Assembly: GCF_001881565.1 (NCBI RefSeq)
Contig: NZ_MPDJ01000007.1
Span: forward strand, 124,001 to 188,000
Source: Eisenbergiella tayi
Lineage (GTDB): Bacteria > Bacillota > Clostridia > Lachnospirales > Lachnospiraceae
Reading direction: 5' to 3'
Length of the DNA: 64,000 nucleotides
This document shows, one piece after another, positions 33,596 through 42,946 of this stretch. The notes under the pieces are model-generated. The model was not told where the DNA came from. It did not search any database and saw only the letters and a list, made by a program, of their open reading frames with translations. The translations under genes were made by a program, and so were the position numbers. Each line of letters begins with the position of its first letter. Position 1 is the first letter of the stretch.

Positions 33596-35230
33596 ATGCC
33601 AGACAAGGTTTACCGCACGGCGATCTACTGCCGTCTGTCCCGTGAGGATGGAGATAAAGTTGAAAGCAACTCCATCGCCAGTCAGAGAGCTATCTGCGAG
33701 GACTATATCGCAAGGCATGAGGATTTGGAGCTTGTCTGTGAGCCGTTTGTGGATGACGGTTACAGCGGCGTTTCCTTCAATCGTCCTCAGTTCAAAAAGC
33801 TGGAAGAGGCAATCCGCAAGGGTGCGCTTGACTGCATTGTAGTCAAGGATCTCAGCCGCTTCTCAAGAAACTACATCGACGGCGGACGCTACATTGAAAA
33901 GATATTCCCGCAGCTCGGCATTCGTTTCATCGCAATCAATGATGCGTATGACAGTCTGACCGGTGATCCGCAGTCCGACTCCTTTGTTATCCCGTTCAAA
34001 AACCTGATTAACGATTCTTACTGCAAGGACATCTCCATGAAAATCCGAAGCAGTCTGGAAGTCAAGCAGAAGAGCGGTGAGTTCGTTGGCTCGTTCGCGC
34101 CTTACGGCTACATGAAATCGCCGGAGAACAAAAACCAGCTCATCGTGGATGAAGCGGTCAGCGAATATGTGCAGATGATCTTTTCCATGTACAAGGATGG
34201 CTTCTCCATAGGACGTATTGCAAAGCGTCTGAACCAGATGGGCGTCCTGTCCCCGATGGAATACAAGCATTCCGCCGGTGTGAAGTTCGATACCGTCTTC
34301 AAAACCGGCGATACCGCAAAATGGACATACAAAGCCGTCCAGCGTATTCTCACCAACGAGGTTTATATCGGCGTTCTGGCTCAGGGCAAGCGCGGCACTC
34401 CCAACTACAAAGTCCGCGTTGTGAAGAGCAAGGATGAATCCGAGTGGGTCAAGGTTGAAAATGCGCATGAAGCTCTTGTGTCCTACGAGGACTTCATGGC
34501 AGTCAAGGTCATGATGCAGCGGGATATGCGCTGTTCACCCGATCAGGACGAAGCGCATCTGTTTTCCGGCTTCCTGTTCTGCGGAGACTGTCAGCAGCCA
34601 ATGATCCGCAAGACCGTCCCGTCGAAGACGAAAAAGTATATCTACTACGTCTGCTCCACCAATAAGCACAGCCGGACGTGCAGCCCGCACAGCATCGCCG
34701 CAAAAGAGGTTGAAGAGAAGGTCTTCCGTGCTATTCATGACCAGATCGAGCTTATCATCAATCTGGAACACGCGCTTGCAATGATTGAGCGGCTTCCGTC
34801 TCAGAGCCGTAAGGCTTTCAATTACGAAGCTCAGATCGCCAAAATCGAGGAAGAGATTGAACGGTACCAAAAGCTCAAGCTGGGGCTTTACGAGAACTTC
34901 ATCGGCGGCGTCATTGATAAGTCGGAATACTTTGAGTTCCGCAGCAGCTACACCAAAATCATTGAGGACAAGCAGGACGCGCTTCTGCGGGTCAAAAAAG
35001 AAATGAAGCAGACGGTGACAACCGGCACGACCGAACGAAACTGGGTAACGCTTTTCAAGCAGTATGAAAACGTCGAAGAGCTGAACCGCCGTGTGCTGAT
35101 GTCGCTGGTTGACCGCATTCTGATTCACGAAAACCACGCAATCGAAATCGTCTTTAAGTACAAGGACGAATACCAGCAGACGCTTGAATACGTTCTCGGC
35201 TATGCCGACGAGCTGGATATTGCCGTATAA
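33596..35230 (+). CDS. Large serine recombinase 1
   Basis: This 544-residue protein has the resolvase catalytic domain with the nucleophile in YCRLSREDG (residue about 14), DDGYSGVSFNRPQF and DLSRFSRNYI. The recombinase domain and a zinc ribbon (CGDCQQP and later CSTNKHSRTC) follow, with a coiled coil from about 420. Large serine recombinases integrate and excise elements at att sites. I choose ATG 33596 behind GGAGG; an upstream frame from 33512 lacks a ribosome binding site. It is first of four recombinase-type genes in a row. Confidence 0.93.
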   Translation: MPDKVYRTAIYCRLSREDGDKVESNSIASQRAICEDYIARHEDLELVCEPFVDDGYSGVSFNRPQFKKLEEAIRKGALDCIVVKDLSRFSRNYIDGGRYIEKIFPQLGIRFIAINDAYDSLTGDPQSDSFVIPFKNLINDSYCKDISMKIRSSLEVKQKSGEFVGSFAPYGYMKSPENKNQLIVDEAVSEYVQMIFSMYKDGFSIGRIAKRLNQMGVLSPMEYKHSAGVKFDTVFKTGDTAKWTYKAVQRILTNEVYIGVLAQGKRGTPNYKVRVVKSKDESEWVKVENAHEALVSYEDFMAVKVMMQRDMRCSPDQDEAHLFSGFLFCGDCQQPMIRKTVPSKTKKYIYYVCSTNKHSRTCSPHSIAAKEVEEKVFRAIHDQIELIINLEHALAMIERLPSQSRKAFNYEAQIAKIEEEIERYQKLKLGLYENFIGGVIDKSEYFEFRSSYTKIIEDKQDALLRVKKEMKQTVTTGTTERNWVTLFKQYENVEELNRRVLMSLVDRILIHENHAIEIVFKYKDEYQQTLEYVLGYADELDIAV

Positions 35231-35245
35231 AGGAGGGATGAGCAA

Positions 35246-36952
35246 ATGGCAAGAAAAAGCAGAAAGCAAATTGCAGTCGAAGAGCCGGTTATCGAATCTG
35301 TCTCTTCCGAGGTCTTCTCAACAGCCATCTATGCCCGTCTTTCCGTTGAAAACAGCGGCAAGTCCGAAAAGGTGGATGTCATCGCAAATCAGATTGAGAT
35401 TTGCAAGTCCTACATTGCAGAGCGTCCCTACCTGAATCTGATAGATACCTATGTGGATAACGGACGAACGGGTACGATTTTTGATAGACCGGAGTTCAAC
35501 CGCCTGATGAACGACATCCGCACCGGCAGGATCAAGTGCCTTGTGGTTCGTGATCTCAGCCGGTTCGGGCGTGACTACATCGAGGCAGGAACCTATCTGG
35601 AACGGGTCTTTCCGCAGATCGGGCTTCGGTTTATCGCCATCAAAGAGAACTACGACAACTTTGATACGGACGGCTCCGGCGAAAGCCTCATCATCCCTCT
35701 GCAAAACATGATCAACACACTCTACTCGAAGGACATCTCCCGCAAGGTTTCTACCGCGCTCAAGGCACAGATGGAAAGCGGAGAGTTCAAGAAGCGCAAT
35801 CTCCCGTATGGTTATCGCTGGGATGAAGAACACAGCAATATGGTCTTCGATGAGGAAACCGCACCGATTGTCCGGAAGATTTTCCAATGGAAGATTGAAG
35901 GGCTGTCCCTTCCTGCGATTGCAGACCGGCTTGATGCAATGAACGCGCCCAATCCGGAGTTTCAGAAGTATCAGGTCGGCGTCCGCACAGGCAATGCTAC
36001 GGCAAAGAAGATTTGGAACAAATCTTCACTGACTACCATTCTGGATAATCCCCATTACGTCGGAGATACCGTTCTCGGACGGACGCTGAACGCCATCTAC
36101 AAGGGCGTCAAGAATCAGCACATTGACCGTGAGGAATGGATTGTTTTTCCCAATACTCACGAGGCGATTATCTCCCGTGAGGACTTCCAGAAGGTACGAG
36201 AAATGCGGAACGCTGCTGCAAGGACAAGGGTTGAGAAGATGGAGCGCACGGAAGAACTCCGCGCTACGCTGATCAATCTCTTTGAAGACAAAATCGTCTG
36301 CGCAGACTGCGGCAAAAAGCTCTACTTCCATCGCAAGCGCGTTGACAAGCGCAAGGACGGCGCATGGTACGCCTTCTATGAGTGCAGTTCATCCGTCAAG
36401 CGCGGCAATCTCTGTACGCCACACTATACGCGGCAGGACAAACTCGAAGCCGATGTGCTTGCGGCGATTCAGCTTCAAGTCAAGGCGGCTCTCAATTACG
36501 ACAAGCTGCTTGCCAAACTGAGAAACAGCGAAGGTGAACGCAGCATCCGAGATCAGCAGAATGCGCTCATTACAAGCCTGAATCTGAAACTCAGCGGTAT
36601 TTCCAAGAAGCGTACCCGTCTCTATGAGGACTTCACGGAAGGCGTTCTCGATGAAGAGGAATACGCCTTTGCCAAGAAAGCCTACGATGAGCAGTATGCC
36701 GACCTTTCCCGGCGGTTGGATGAAGCGGTTCAGCGGAAGGTGAAGTTTGCCGAGGCAATGTCCGAGGACAACAAGTGGCTCACGCTGATGAAATCTGTCA
36801 GCGGCGCAGCAAAACTCTCTCAGGAGTTGATTGACGAGTCCGTAGAGCTTGTAAAAGTCCATAAGGACGGCTCAATCGAGCTGGTCATGAAATACGGCGA
36901 TATTTACGCTCTGACCGTTCAGAGTATCAAGGAAGTACAGGAGGCGATGTAA
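35246..36952 (+). CDS. Large serine recombinase 2
   Basis: This 568-residue protein has the catalytic Ser in IYARLSVEN, DNGRTGTIFDRPEF and DLSRFGRDYI, a recombinase domain, a zinc ribbon (CADCGKKL with a later CSSSVKRGNLC) and a coiled coil (about 430-530). It is clearly paralogous to its neighbours but not a close copy. It starts 15 bp after recombinase 1 behind AAAGGAGG. Multi-recombinase modules in clostridial elements may need all proteins for one reaction, which is inference. Confidence 0.93.
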   Translation: MARKSRKQIAVEEPVIESVSSEVFSTAIYARLSVENSGKSEKVDVIANQIEICKSYIAERPYLNLIDTYVDNGRTGTIFDRPEFNRLMNDIRTGRIKCLVVRDLSRFGRDYIEAGTYLERVFPQIGLRFIAIKENYDNFDTDGSGESLIIPLQNMINTLYSKDISRKVSTALKAQMESGEFKKRNLPYGYRWDEEHSNMVFDEETAPIVRKIFQWKIEGLSLPAIADRLDAMNAPNPEFQKYQVGVRTGNATAKKIWNKSSLTTILDNPHYVGDTVLGRTLNAIYKGVKNQHIDREEWIVFPNTHEAIISREDFQKVREMRNAAARTRVEKMERTEELRATLINLFEDKIVCADCGKKLYFHRKRVDKRKDGAWYAFYECSSSVKRGNLCTPHYTRQDKLEADVLAAIQLQVKAALNYDKLLAKLRNSEGERSIRDQQNALITSLNLKLSGISKKRTRLYEDFTEGVLDEEEYAFAKKAYDEQYADLSRRLDEAVQRKVKFAEAMSEDNKWLTLMKSVSGAAKLSQELIDESVELVKVHKDGSIELVMKYGDIYALTVQSIKEVQEAM

Positions 36953-38560
36953 ATGAGCAAGGAATACAACATCGGCATCTACATCCGCCTCTCAATGGCT
37001 GATGAAGATACCGGCTATGGCAGCAAGGCGGAAAGTGACAGCATCGGCAACCAGCGTATGCTCATCAACCGCTTTCTTGACAATCATCCGGAGCTGTCTC
37101 ACTGTCAGCGGTCTGAGTTTGCGGATGACGGTTATACCGGCACGAATTTTCACCGTCCTCAGTTCACGCAGATGATGGAGAAGGTCAAGCGCGGCGAGAT
37201 TAACCTGATCTGCGTCAAAGACTTTTCCCGCTTTTCTCGTGACTACATTGAAACGGGAAACTATCTGGAATGCACTTTTCCATTCATGGGCGTCCGCTTT
37301 ATTTCCATCAACGACGGCTATGACAGTGACGATTACAAAGGCACAACGGGCGGTCTGGAAGTGGTTATGCGCAGCATCATCTACGCCGCATACAGCAAAG
37401 ACCTTTCCGTAAAGACCACATCGGCAAAAATCCAGATGATGAAGCAGGGCAAGTATGTCGGTGGCTACGCCCCATACGGCTACGTCCTGCATCCCACCAT
37501 TCGGAACAAACTTGCCGTAGACCCGGAGGCGGCTGATGTGATCCGACGTATTTTCCGCGAGGCGCTGGAAGGCAGCAACACCTCTCAGATCGCCCGCAGC
37601 CTGAATGATGACGGCATCCCGACGCCGGGGCAATACTTCAAGAGCAAGCATCCCGACAAGAAGAAGTTCAGTAACATGAGCGAGAAAATCAGTTGGGAAA
37701 CCGTGATGGTCTATAACATCCTCAAAAACCTTGTTTACACCGGAACACTGGTCAGCCGCAAAATGAAGTCCTGCGGTGTCGGCTCAAAAAAGCGTGTTGT
37801 CAATGAGCCGATTATCGTAGAAGGTACGCATGAAGCGATTATCAGCAAGGAAGACTTTGAGCTTGCTCAGAAGGTCATTAGAGGCGGAGGACGGAATCCC
37901 ATGCGCAAGCAGCATGACTATCCGCTCAAGGGACTCGTCCGCTGCGGTAACTGTAAACGTGCTATGACACGCCGAAAGAACAAGGCTGGCATTCGATACT
38001 TCCAGTGCATTCACTCGGTCAACAATGGAAACACAGACTGTCCGGTTGGCAGGAGCTTTCCGGAAATGGATATTGAGAAGGTTGTCTTCCATGCCCTTAC
38101 TCAGTTTCTTGCTTTGGCACAGAAGGAATCAGTCCAAAATCGAGAGGTCGGTGATCTACGGAAATCTGCCATCAAGGAATGTGCTGAGAAAATCCGGATT
38201 CTTCAAAAGCAGAACGAGCAGCACAAGGCGTCCAAGCTGAGGCTCTACGAAAAGTACGCAGCCGGAGGTATCACGAAGGAAGCGTACCTTCAGCAAAAGG
38301 CGGCAACGGACGCGAAAATTGCTGAAAACGACGAAGCAATTCAGCACAGTCACGAACGGATGAAAGAGCTTGACTCCGAGACCTCTTGTTCGGACGAAAA
38401 GCTGGATGCTGTCTGCGATCAGTATGCCGACTGCAAAGCTCTGACTTATGAGCTGACCCACGCATTCATTTCTGCGGTCTACATTTACGATCTCGACAAC
38501 ATAGAAATCGTCTGGAAGTTCAAGGACTTCCTCACTACATCAGAAGGAGAAACCAAATGA
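36953..38560 (+). CDS. Large serine recombinase 3
   Basis: This 535-residue protein has the catalytic Ser in IYIRLSMADED, ADDGYTGTNFHRPQF and DFSRFSRDYIETGNYL, a recombinase domain, a zinc ribbon (CGNCKRAM and CIHSVNNGNTDC) and a coiled-coil tail. The ATG directly follows the stop of recombinase 2, and its own stop overlaps the next gene by 4 bp. It is the closest of the three to Tn1549/TndX-type integrases by pattern, as judged by eye. Confidence 0.93.
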   Translation: MSKEYNIGIYIRLSMADEDTGYGSKAESDSIGNQRMLINRFLDNHPELSHCQRSEFADDGYTGTNFHRPQFTQMMEKVKRGEINLICVKDFSRFSRDYIETGNYLECTFPFMGVRFISINDGYDSDDYKGTTGGLEVVMRSIIYAAYSKDLSVKTTSAKIQMMKQGKYVGGYAPYGYVLHPTIRNKLAVDPEAADVIRRIFREALEGSNTSQIARSLNDDGIPTPGQYFKSKHPDKKKFSNMSEKISWETVMVYNILKNLVYTGTLVSRKMKSCGVGSKKRVVNEPIIVEGTHEAIISKEDFELAQKVIRGGGRNPMRKQHDYPLKGLVRCGNCKRAMTRRKNKAGIRYFQCIHSVNNGNTDCPVGRSFPEMDIEKVVFHALTQFLALAQKESVQNREVGDLRKSAIKECAEKIRILQKQNEQHKASKLRLYEKYAAGGITKEAYLQQKAATDAKIAENDEAIQHSHERMKELDSETSCSDEKLDAVCDQYADCKALTYELTHAFISAVYIYDLDNIEIVWKFKDFLTTSEGETK

Positions 38561-38952
38561 AAGTATTTCTTTATATCCGCGTTGCCTGTGCAGATCAGCT
38601 TGCAGCGGCAAGCCAGCGTGAAGAGCTGGAACGCTATGCGAAGGATAAGGACTATGAGGTAGCTGCTGCGGTGGCAGCAGATGGCATCTCCGGTGTCCAT
38701 ACGGAAGGCATCATGAACTTCCTGCTGAATGAAGCCAAGCGTCAGGGCATCGGCACGATTCTCACCCGTGACACCTCGCGGATCAGCCGGGACACTTCCT
38801 CTTTCATGAGGTTTGAGCGAAAGTTCAGAGAGAACGGCATACGGTTCGAGTATCTGTCCAAGCCTGACAACGAGCTTCCGGTCATCCCGATGATGGAGGC
38901 ATTTGAAGCGGCGTATAAGAAGCGTCGCACAAAGAACGGCACAAGAGCATAG
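38557..38952 (+). CDS. Short recombinase paralogue lacking the catalytic serine
   Basis: This 131-residue protein is a resolvase N-terminal domain only. The strand-1 motif reads YIRVACADQ where active enzymes have YIRVSTxDQ, so the nucleophilic serine is Ala. The RDTSRISRDT segment retains arginines. The recombinase and zinc-ribbon domains are absent. It overlaps recombinase 3 by 4 bp (ATGA), so it is translated with it. It could be a regulatory subunit, heterodimer partner or directionality factor. The frame is intact, which argues against simple decay. Confidence 0.8.
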   Translation: MKVFLYIRVACADQLAAASQREELERYAKDKDYEVAAAVAADGISGVHTEGIMNFLLNEAKRQGIGTILTRDTSRISRDTSSFMRFERKFRENGIRFEYLSKPDNELPVIPMMEAFEAAYKKRRTKNGTRA

Positions 38953-38965
38953 AGAAAACGCAAGA

Positions 38966-38995
38966 CGTTCACGGGTGGTTGTCCACCTATGAACG
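38966..38995. other. Hairpin at the right end of the element
   Basis: CGTTCAC-GGGTGG and CCACC-TATGAACG form an inverted repeat with a TTGT loop, 14 bp after the last recombinase-type gene and about 30-60 bp before the recognisable host sequence. It may be a recombinase recognition arm or a terminator, though no T tract follows directly. Confidence 0.5.
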
Positions 38996-39014
38996 GCTTG
39001 TAAATTCTCAAAAT

Positions 39015-39045
39015 TTTTTTAGTCCCTACTTGACACAAGAAGAAA
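39015..39045. mobile_element. Right boundary (attR) of the integrated element, approximate
   Basis: To the right of about 39,030 the minus strand encodes a YafY-type regulator that breaks off mid-domain after EHRLVS, followed by SCVK and a stop that derive from the element. To the left lie the recombinases. The exact crossover point cannot be set without the empty site or the left end. Confidence 0.7.
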
Positions 39046-39481
39046 CAAGCCGGTGTTCCCGGATGGCCGCCTTCAGGAGATCAAGCTTGACGGTAAGGCT
39101 GTTTTTATAATAAGAAGCCAGATCGATATTAACTGTTTCCTGCGCCTGCGTGTCTTTTCCGGGAAGCATCCGCAATTTTTCCCGCAGCCCTTCGGCCAGG
39201 GGCGCCGTCATCACACTGTCAAGCCCCCGGATCCCTGTAATCAGAGCATCCCTTTCCTTTTCCGTCAGCAGGGATGCATCTATTTTAAAGCCCGGCGAAA
39301 GGGATATCCCGCCGCCATAGCCCTGTTCCGTCACCACCGGTATTCCTGCCTGGCACAGGACATCCAGATCCCGGCTGATGGTCCGGCGGGATACCTCCAG
39401 CCTGTCCGCCAGTTCCGGCGCGGTTATCTTCTCCTGCCTTAACAGAATGGTCAGGATCGCCATAAGACGGTCTATTTTCAT
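39026..39481 (-). pseudogene. YafY/WYL-family regulator, truncated by element insertion
   Basis: The 151-residue frame begins MKIDRLMAILTILLRQEKI with a DeoR-type HTH (ITAPELADRLEVSRRTISRDLDVL, about 17-40). It continues into the linker and the first part of the WYL domain (LKAAIREHRLVS), then ends in SCVK and a stop. Intact YafY-type regulators are about 300 residues, so the C-terminal half is missing. That half should lie beyond the element's left end, outside the window. It overlaps the NUDIX gene by 4 bp and was probably its cotranscribed partner. Confidence 0.85.
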
Positions 39482-40002
39482 AAGGAGCTTCCCTTCTGCC
39501 TTATACTTTCCTGTTCCTTCAGGTAGTATTCCAACAACGCATAGGATACACTTCCTCCGGGATGCACCATGTCAATCGCCCTGGAAGCATCCACCCATTC
39601 CGCCGCATCCACTTCGCCGGACAGCTTCAGTTCCCTCTTTTTCGCTTCCGCAATAAAGCCTATCATCAGCATATCTTTTTTGCCGAACCAGTAGGTTCCC
39701 ACAAATCTCAGCCTTTCCACGGGCACGCCGATTTCTTCCTCCACCTCTCTCGCCGCGGTGTATTCGGCCGTTTCTCCCGGCTTCATATAGCCGGAAACCA
39801 GGTTATAGTATTGATGGGAGATGTATCCCTGCCGGAGAAGGGCCGCCTCCCCGTATTCATTGACCACAAGGGCAATAATACAGGTGGAAAACATATCAAA
39901 AAGCGGCTTCTTACAGTTTTCACAATAAGGCATCAGCCCTTCATCCCCGATTTCCTTTTGTATCAGTTTAGTGCCGCAGTCCGGACAGTAAGTAAATTTC
40001 AT
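39478..40002 (-). CDS. NUDIX hydrolase with zinc ribbon
   Basis: This 174-residue protein begins with a zinc ribbon (CPDCG and CENCKK) and has the Nudix box GYMKPGETAEYTAAREVEEEIG (about residues 71-92). It resembles NudC-type NADH pyrophosphatases, but with only one domain beside the ribbon. It probably hydrolyses NAD(P)H-like or other nucleoside diphosphate derivatives. It precedes the truncated regulator with a 4-bp overlap. Confidence 0.9.
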   Translation of the reverse strand: MKFTYCPDCGTKLIQKEIGDEGLMPYCENCKKPLFDMFSTCIIALVVNEYGEAALLRQGYISHQYYNLVSGYMKPGETAEYTAAREVEEEIGVPVERLRFVGTYWFGKKDMLMIGFIAEAKKRELKLSGEVDAAEWVDASRAIDMVHPGGSVSYALLEYYLKEQESIRQKGSSL

Positions 40003-40077
40003 GGTTCTGTTTTCCTTTCTTCATGCTGACTGTTATTCAAGGTCTGTCCCCATTGTACTACGTCCGCTGCTTCCGTG

Positions 40078-41109
40078 TCACCTGATTTCCATCAGAAAAC
40101 TGTCTCCCAGGGGCTGGAAATCATTGCTCATTTTCCCGCTTTCCTTCGGCATGGCCACCGTATAGAGCGTCATTTCCACAAGATTGACCCCGTCCGGGAT
40201 CCTTGTTTCCTGGGCGCGGAGATAACCTTTTTTCCTGCTTCCGTTAAAGGAGCTTAAGTAAAAAGAATATTCCCCTCCCATTTCATCACGGGCAGTCACA
40301 AGCAAATCATATTCCACAGCTTCTTTGGCATCCGCAGTATAAAGGATCCTCTGTTCCAGATCGTTGCTGGTGAATTCCTCCAATGTAATTGAAACGCCGT
40401 TAGGAAGGGTAAAGGTTTTGTCAAGGGTGACCCTCTGTGTATCCGCCATCAGGGTGGAACCGTCCGCCGTGAAGGAAAACGTCCAGTTTCCTCTGATTTT
40501 TCCCTTGATATCCAGCTGGCTGAACTTGATTTGGTAATCATTGACTCCCGACAGATCCATGCCGTCACTGGTATAATGCATTTCCATGCCGATCGCCGTC
40601 TGTTCTTCATTCAGATAATGAATACCTCCGCCGCCCCCTCCATATATCCGCTTTCCATTGATTTTTATTTTGGCGTCCGGCGTGATCTCGTCCAGGGAAA
40701 GAGTGCTGCCGTCCTCCTTCTGTACGGACAGATTTATCCACAGCTCTTCCTCTGAGGCCACCACCTCATGCAGCGTCAGGGCATAGCCGCTGTCCATCAC
40801 CGTGGTATCCACCACCTCCTTGTAATCCGCCAAATCCTTCTGCAGGCCCAGGGCATTGCTGATGGTCCATTGCAGCTGTTCTATTGCCGCATGCACTTCA
40901 CCGCTCGCTGCCGTAATTCCTACTATCAGGATAAGGGCCGCCGCACAGACCGCCATTTTACCCGGCCCCGGTATGCTTCTTCCGCCCTTCCATCTTTTTC
41001 TGAAGCTGCGCTGATATTTCCCGATTTCCTTTTCAGACAGCTTCCGGCTTTCCAGCTCTGTAAAATCCGTAACGATATCGTTAGCCATATTATATATTTT
41101 TTTATCCAT
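40078..41109 (-). CDS. DUF4179 anti-sigma-like membrane protein
   Basis: This 343-residue protein has a short cytoplasmic N-terminus (about 1-50), one transmembrane segment (MAVCAAALILIVGITAA) and a large extracytoplasmic DUF4179-type region (from about EQLQWTISNALG). Such proteins are encoded with and control ECF sigma factors. The partner sigma gene ends 10 bp upstream. It likely senses an envelope signal. Confidence 0.85.
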   Translation of the reverse strand: MDKKIYNMANDIVTDFTELESRKLSEKEIGKYQRSFRKRWKGGRSIPGPGKMAVCAAALILIVGITAASGEVHAAIEQLQWTISNALGLQKDLADYKEVVDTTVMDSGYALTLHEVVASEEELWINLSVQKEDGSTLSLDEITPDAKIKINGKRIYGGGGGGIHYLNEEQTAIGMEMHYTSDGMDLSGVNDYQIKFSQLDIKGKIRGNWTFSFTADGSTLMADTQRVTLDKTFTLPNGVSITLEEFTSNDLEQRILYTADAKEAVEYDLLVTARDEMGGEYSFYLSSFNGSRKKGYLRAQETRIPDGVNLVEMTLYTVAMPKESGKMSNDFQPLGDSFLMEIR

Positions 41110-41119
41110 ATCCTGCTCC

Positions 41120-41668
41120 TTATTCCCGGCTTCCTTCCGCCAGACTCCGCAATTTCTTCTTTCCGCGGGAGATCTTATTATATACGGCGGTTCTGGGAAG
41201 CCCCATCTCCATGCTTACGGTTTCCACATCCTGATCCTGTATGAAAATCCTTGCAAAGATTTCCCTGTCCTTTGGCTTCAGGCAGTCAAGCAGCTCCCGG
41301 GTTTCTCTGGAAATCTCCCTTTCCACAAGACGGTTCAGATTCTCATCCTCCGCCGAAAGCTCCACTTCCTCCCAGCTTTCCTGCTGCAGCTGTTTTCCGT
41401 ATCTGCGCAGGTAATCGATGGCCTGAAATCTTGCCACTCCGGCAGCCCAGCTTTTAAAACTGCTTCTTTTGGGATCAAAGGAACCGATATTGTTCCAGAT
41501 GCCGAAGAAAATATCATTCATACATTCTTCCACTTTGTCGGGCATGCCGTACAGCCTTTTTTTCACAATGGACTGAAGCAGACCTCCATATTCTTCCATT
41601 ACATACCGGATTCCCTCTTCCCGGCGCTTCTTTATCAGGGAGATAAAATTATCTTCATTCGCTTTCAT
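41120..41668 (-). CDS. ECF-type RNA polymerase sigma factor
   Basis: This 182-residue protein has region 2 (IKKRREEGIRYVMEEYGGLLQ to FDPKRSSFKSWAAGVARFQAIDYLR) and region 4 (CLKPKDREIFARIFIQDQDVETVSMEMGLPRTAVYNKISRG). ATG 41668 follows GGAGTGG; a TTG at 41680 is less likely. It is paired with the DUF4179 gene as a sigma/anti-sigma operon. Confidence 0.9.
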   Translation of the reverse strand: MKANEDNFISLIKKRREEGIRYVMEEYGGLLQSIVKKRLYGMPDKVEECMNDIFFGIWNNIGSFDPKRSSFKSWAAGVARFQAIDYLRRYGKQLQQESWEEVELSAEDENLNRLVEREISRETRELLDCLKPKDREIFARIFIQDQDVETVSMEMGLPRTAVYNKISRGKKKLRSLAEGSRE

Positions 41669-41780
41669 ACGCCACTCCAAACCAAAGCCAGAGTCTGCAG
41701 CCTCTTTCTTTATATCCTTTGGTTGACTCCTTTCACTTATTAATTCGTAAAAAATAAGAGGGATCTATCCGTTTGATATA

Positions 41781-42113
41781 TTAAATTCTATTTTTTTCTC
41801 CCCATATGCACAATTGGTCCAGAATTTCCATCAGGGATTTTCCTCTTTCTGATAAGCTGTACTCCACCTTCGGAGGAATCTGCGGATATTCCTTGCGGTT
41901 GATGAGCTGATCTTTTTCCAGTTCTTTCAGAGATGTGCTGAGTGTTTTGTGTGAAATTGTGCCTATGTATCGCTTTAATTCATTGTAGCGGACGATTTCA
42001 AATTCCATCAGACAGTAAAGGATTACCATCTTATATTTACCGCTTATCAGGGACAGTGTGTAGCTGAAGCCGGTCTCTTCAAAATTTGACTTATCCAGAT
42101 AATCTTTAAACAT
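41781..42113 (-). CDS. HxlR-family transcriptional regulator
   Basis: This 110-residue protein is a winged-helix HxlR regulator (GKYKMVILYCL, ISHKTLSTSLKELEKDQLI and PPKVEYSLSERGKSL). HxlR proteins respond to redox or aldehyde stress in known cases. It is divergent from the FMN reductase gene and probably controls it. Confidence 0.9.
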   Translation of the reverse strand: MFKDYLDKSNFEETGFSYTLSLISGKYKMVILYCLMEFEIVRYNELKRYIGTISHKTLSTSLKELEKDQLINRKEYPQIPPKVEYSLSERGKSLMEILDQLCIWGEKNRI

Positions 42114-42214
42114 TTTAACTCTCCTTTGGGTTAGTATCTAACATAAATGTGCGTACTTTTATTCAGGATTATATATCGTTATAATTATAGCATAAACTTA
42201 GGAGGTGCCATATA

Positions 42215-42769
42215 ATGAAAAAGATAGTGATTTTAAACGGAAGTCCGAGGACAAACGGAAATACAAAGGCTTTGATTGAACACTTTACGAAAGGTGCAAA
42301 AAGCGCCGGAAATGAAGTCGCCTGCTTTGATCTGCAGAAAATGAACATCCATGGCTGCCTGGGCTGCTGTAAAGGCGGCCAGAACCCGGAAAGCCCCTGT
42401 GTACAAAAGGATGACATGCAGCAGATTTATCCGGTATACCGGGAGTCTGATGTGGTGGTACTCGCATCACCCATGTATTATTGGGGGATCAGCGGACAAT
42501 TGAAATGCGCATTTGACCGCCTGTTCGCGGTGGCAGAATGCAGTCCGGACTATGAAAATCCGAAAAAAGAATGCCTCTTACTGATGGCGGCAGAAGGAAA
42601 CACGGAAAGTAATTTTGCTCCGGTAAAAGCTTATTATGAGGGGCTTCTTTCACATCTGGGCTGGAAGGACGCCGGTATCGTCTACGCCGGAGGGAATATG
42701 GATCCGGGGGATATCCGGGACAGGCCGGAACAGCTTGCGCAGGCGGAGGCATTGGGAAAGGCCCTTTAA
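42215..42769 (+). CDS. NADPH-dependent FMN reductase-like flavoprotein
   Basis: This 184-residue protein begins MKKIVILNGSPRTNGNT, the FMN phosphate-binding loop, and has SPMYYWGISGQLKCAFDRL, typical of the flavodoxin-fold reductases. Cysteines in GCLGCCKGGQ recall the iron-sulfur flavoprotein branch, though the full cluster motif is not clear. Start follows AGGAGG. A hairpin at 42833-42866 follows. Confidence 0.9.
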   Translation: MKKIVILNGSPRTNGNTKALIEHFTKGAKSAGNEVACFDLQKMNIHGCLGCCKGGQNPESPCVQKDDMQQIYPVYRESDVVVLASPMYYWGISGQLKCAFDRLFAVAECSPDYENPKKECLLLMAAEGNTESNFAPVKAYYEGLLSHLGWKDAGIVYAGGNMDPGDIRDRPEQLAQAEALGKAL

Positions 42770-42832
42770 ATGTCAGAATCTTTCCTGCGGCTGCGGCAGG
42801 GCCTGTCACGCAGAAGATCCTGTAACGCTGAA

Positions 42833-42866
42833 ACAGGGGGCATGCCGAAAAAGGCATGTCCCCTGT
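42833..42866 (+). terminator. Hairpin, possible terminator
   Basis: ACAGGGGGCATGCC pairs with GGCATGTCCCCTGT around a GAAAAA loop, with no T tract, 64 bp after the reductase gene. Confidence 0.5.
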
Positions 42867-42946
42867 CTGGAAATAAAAGACCGAACCGCAGAATGCGGCG
42901 TCTTTGGCTTATAATCTTATATTATAATCTACCTTCTCCGAATCCG

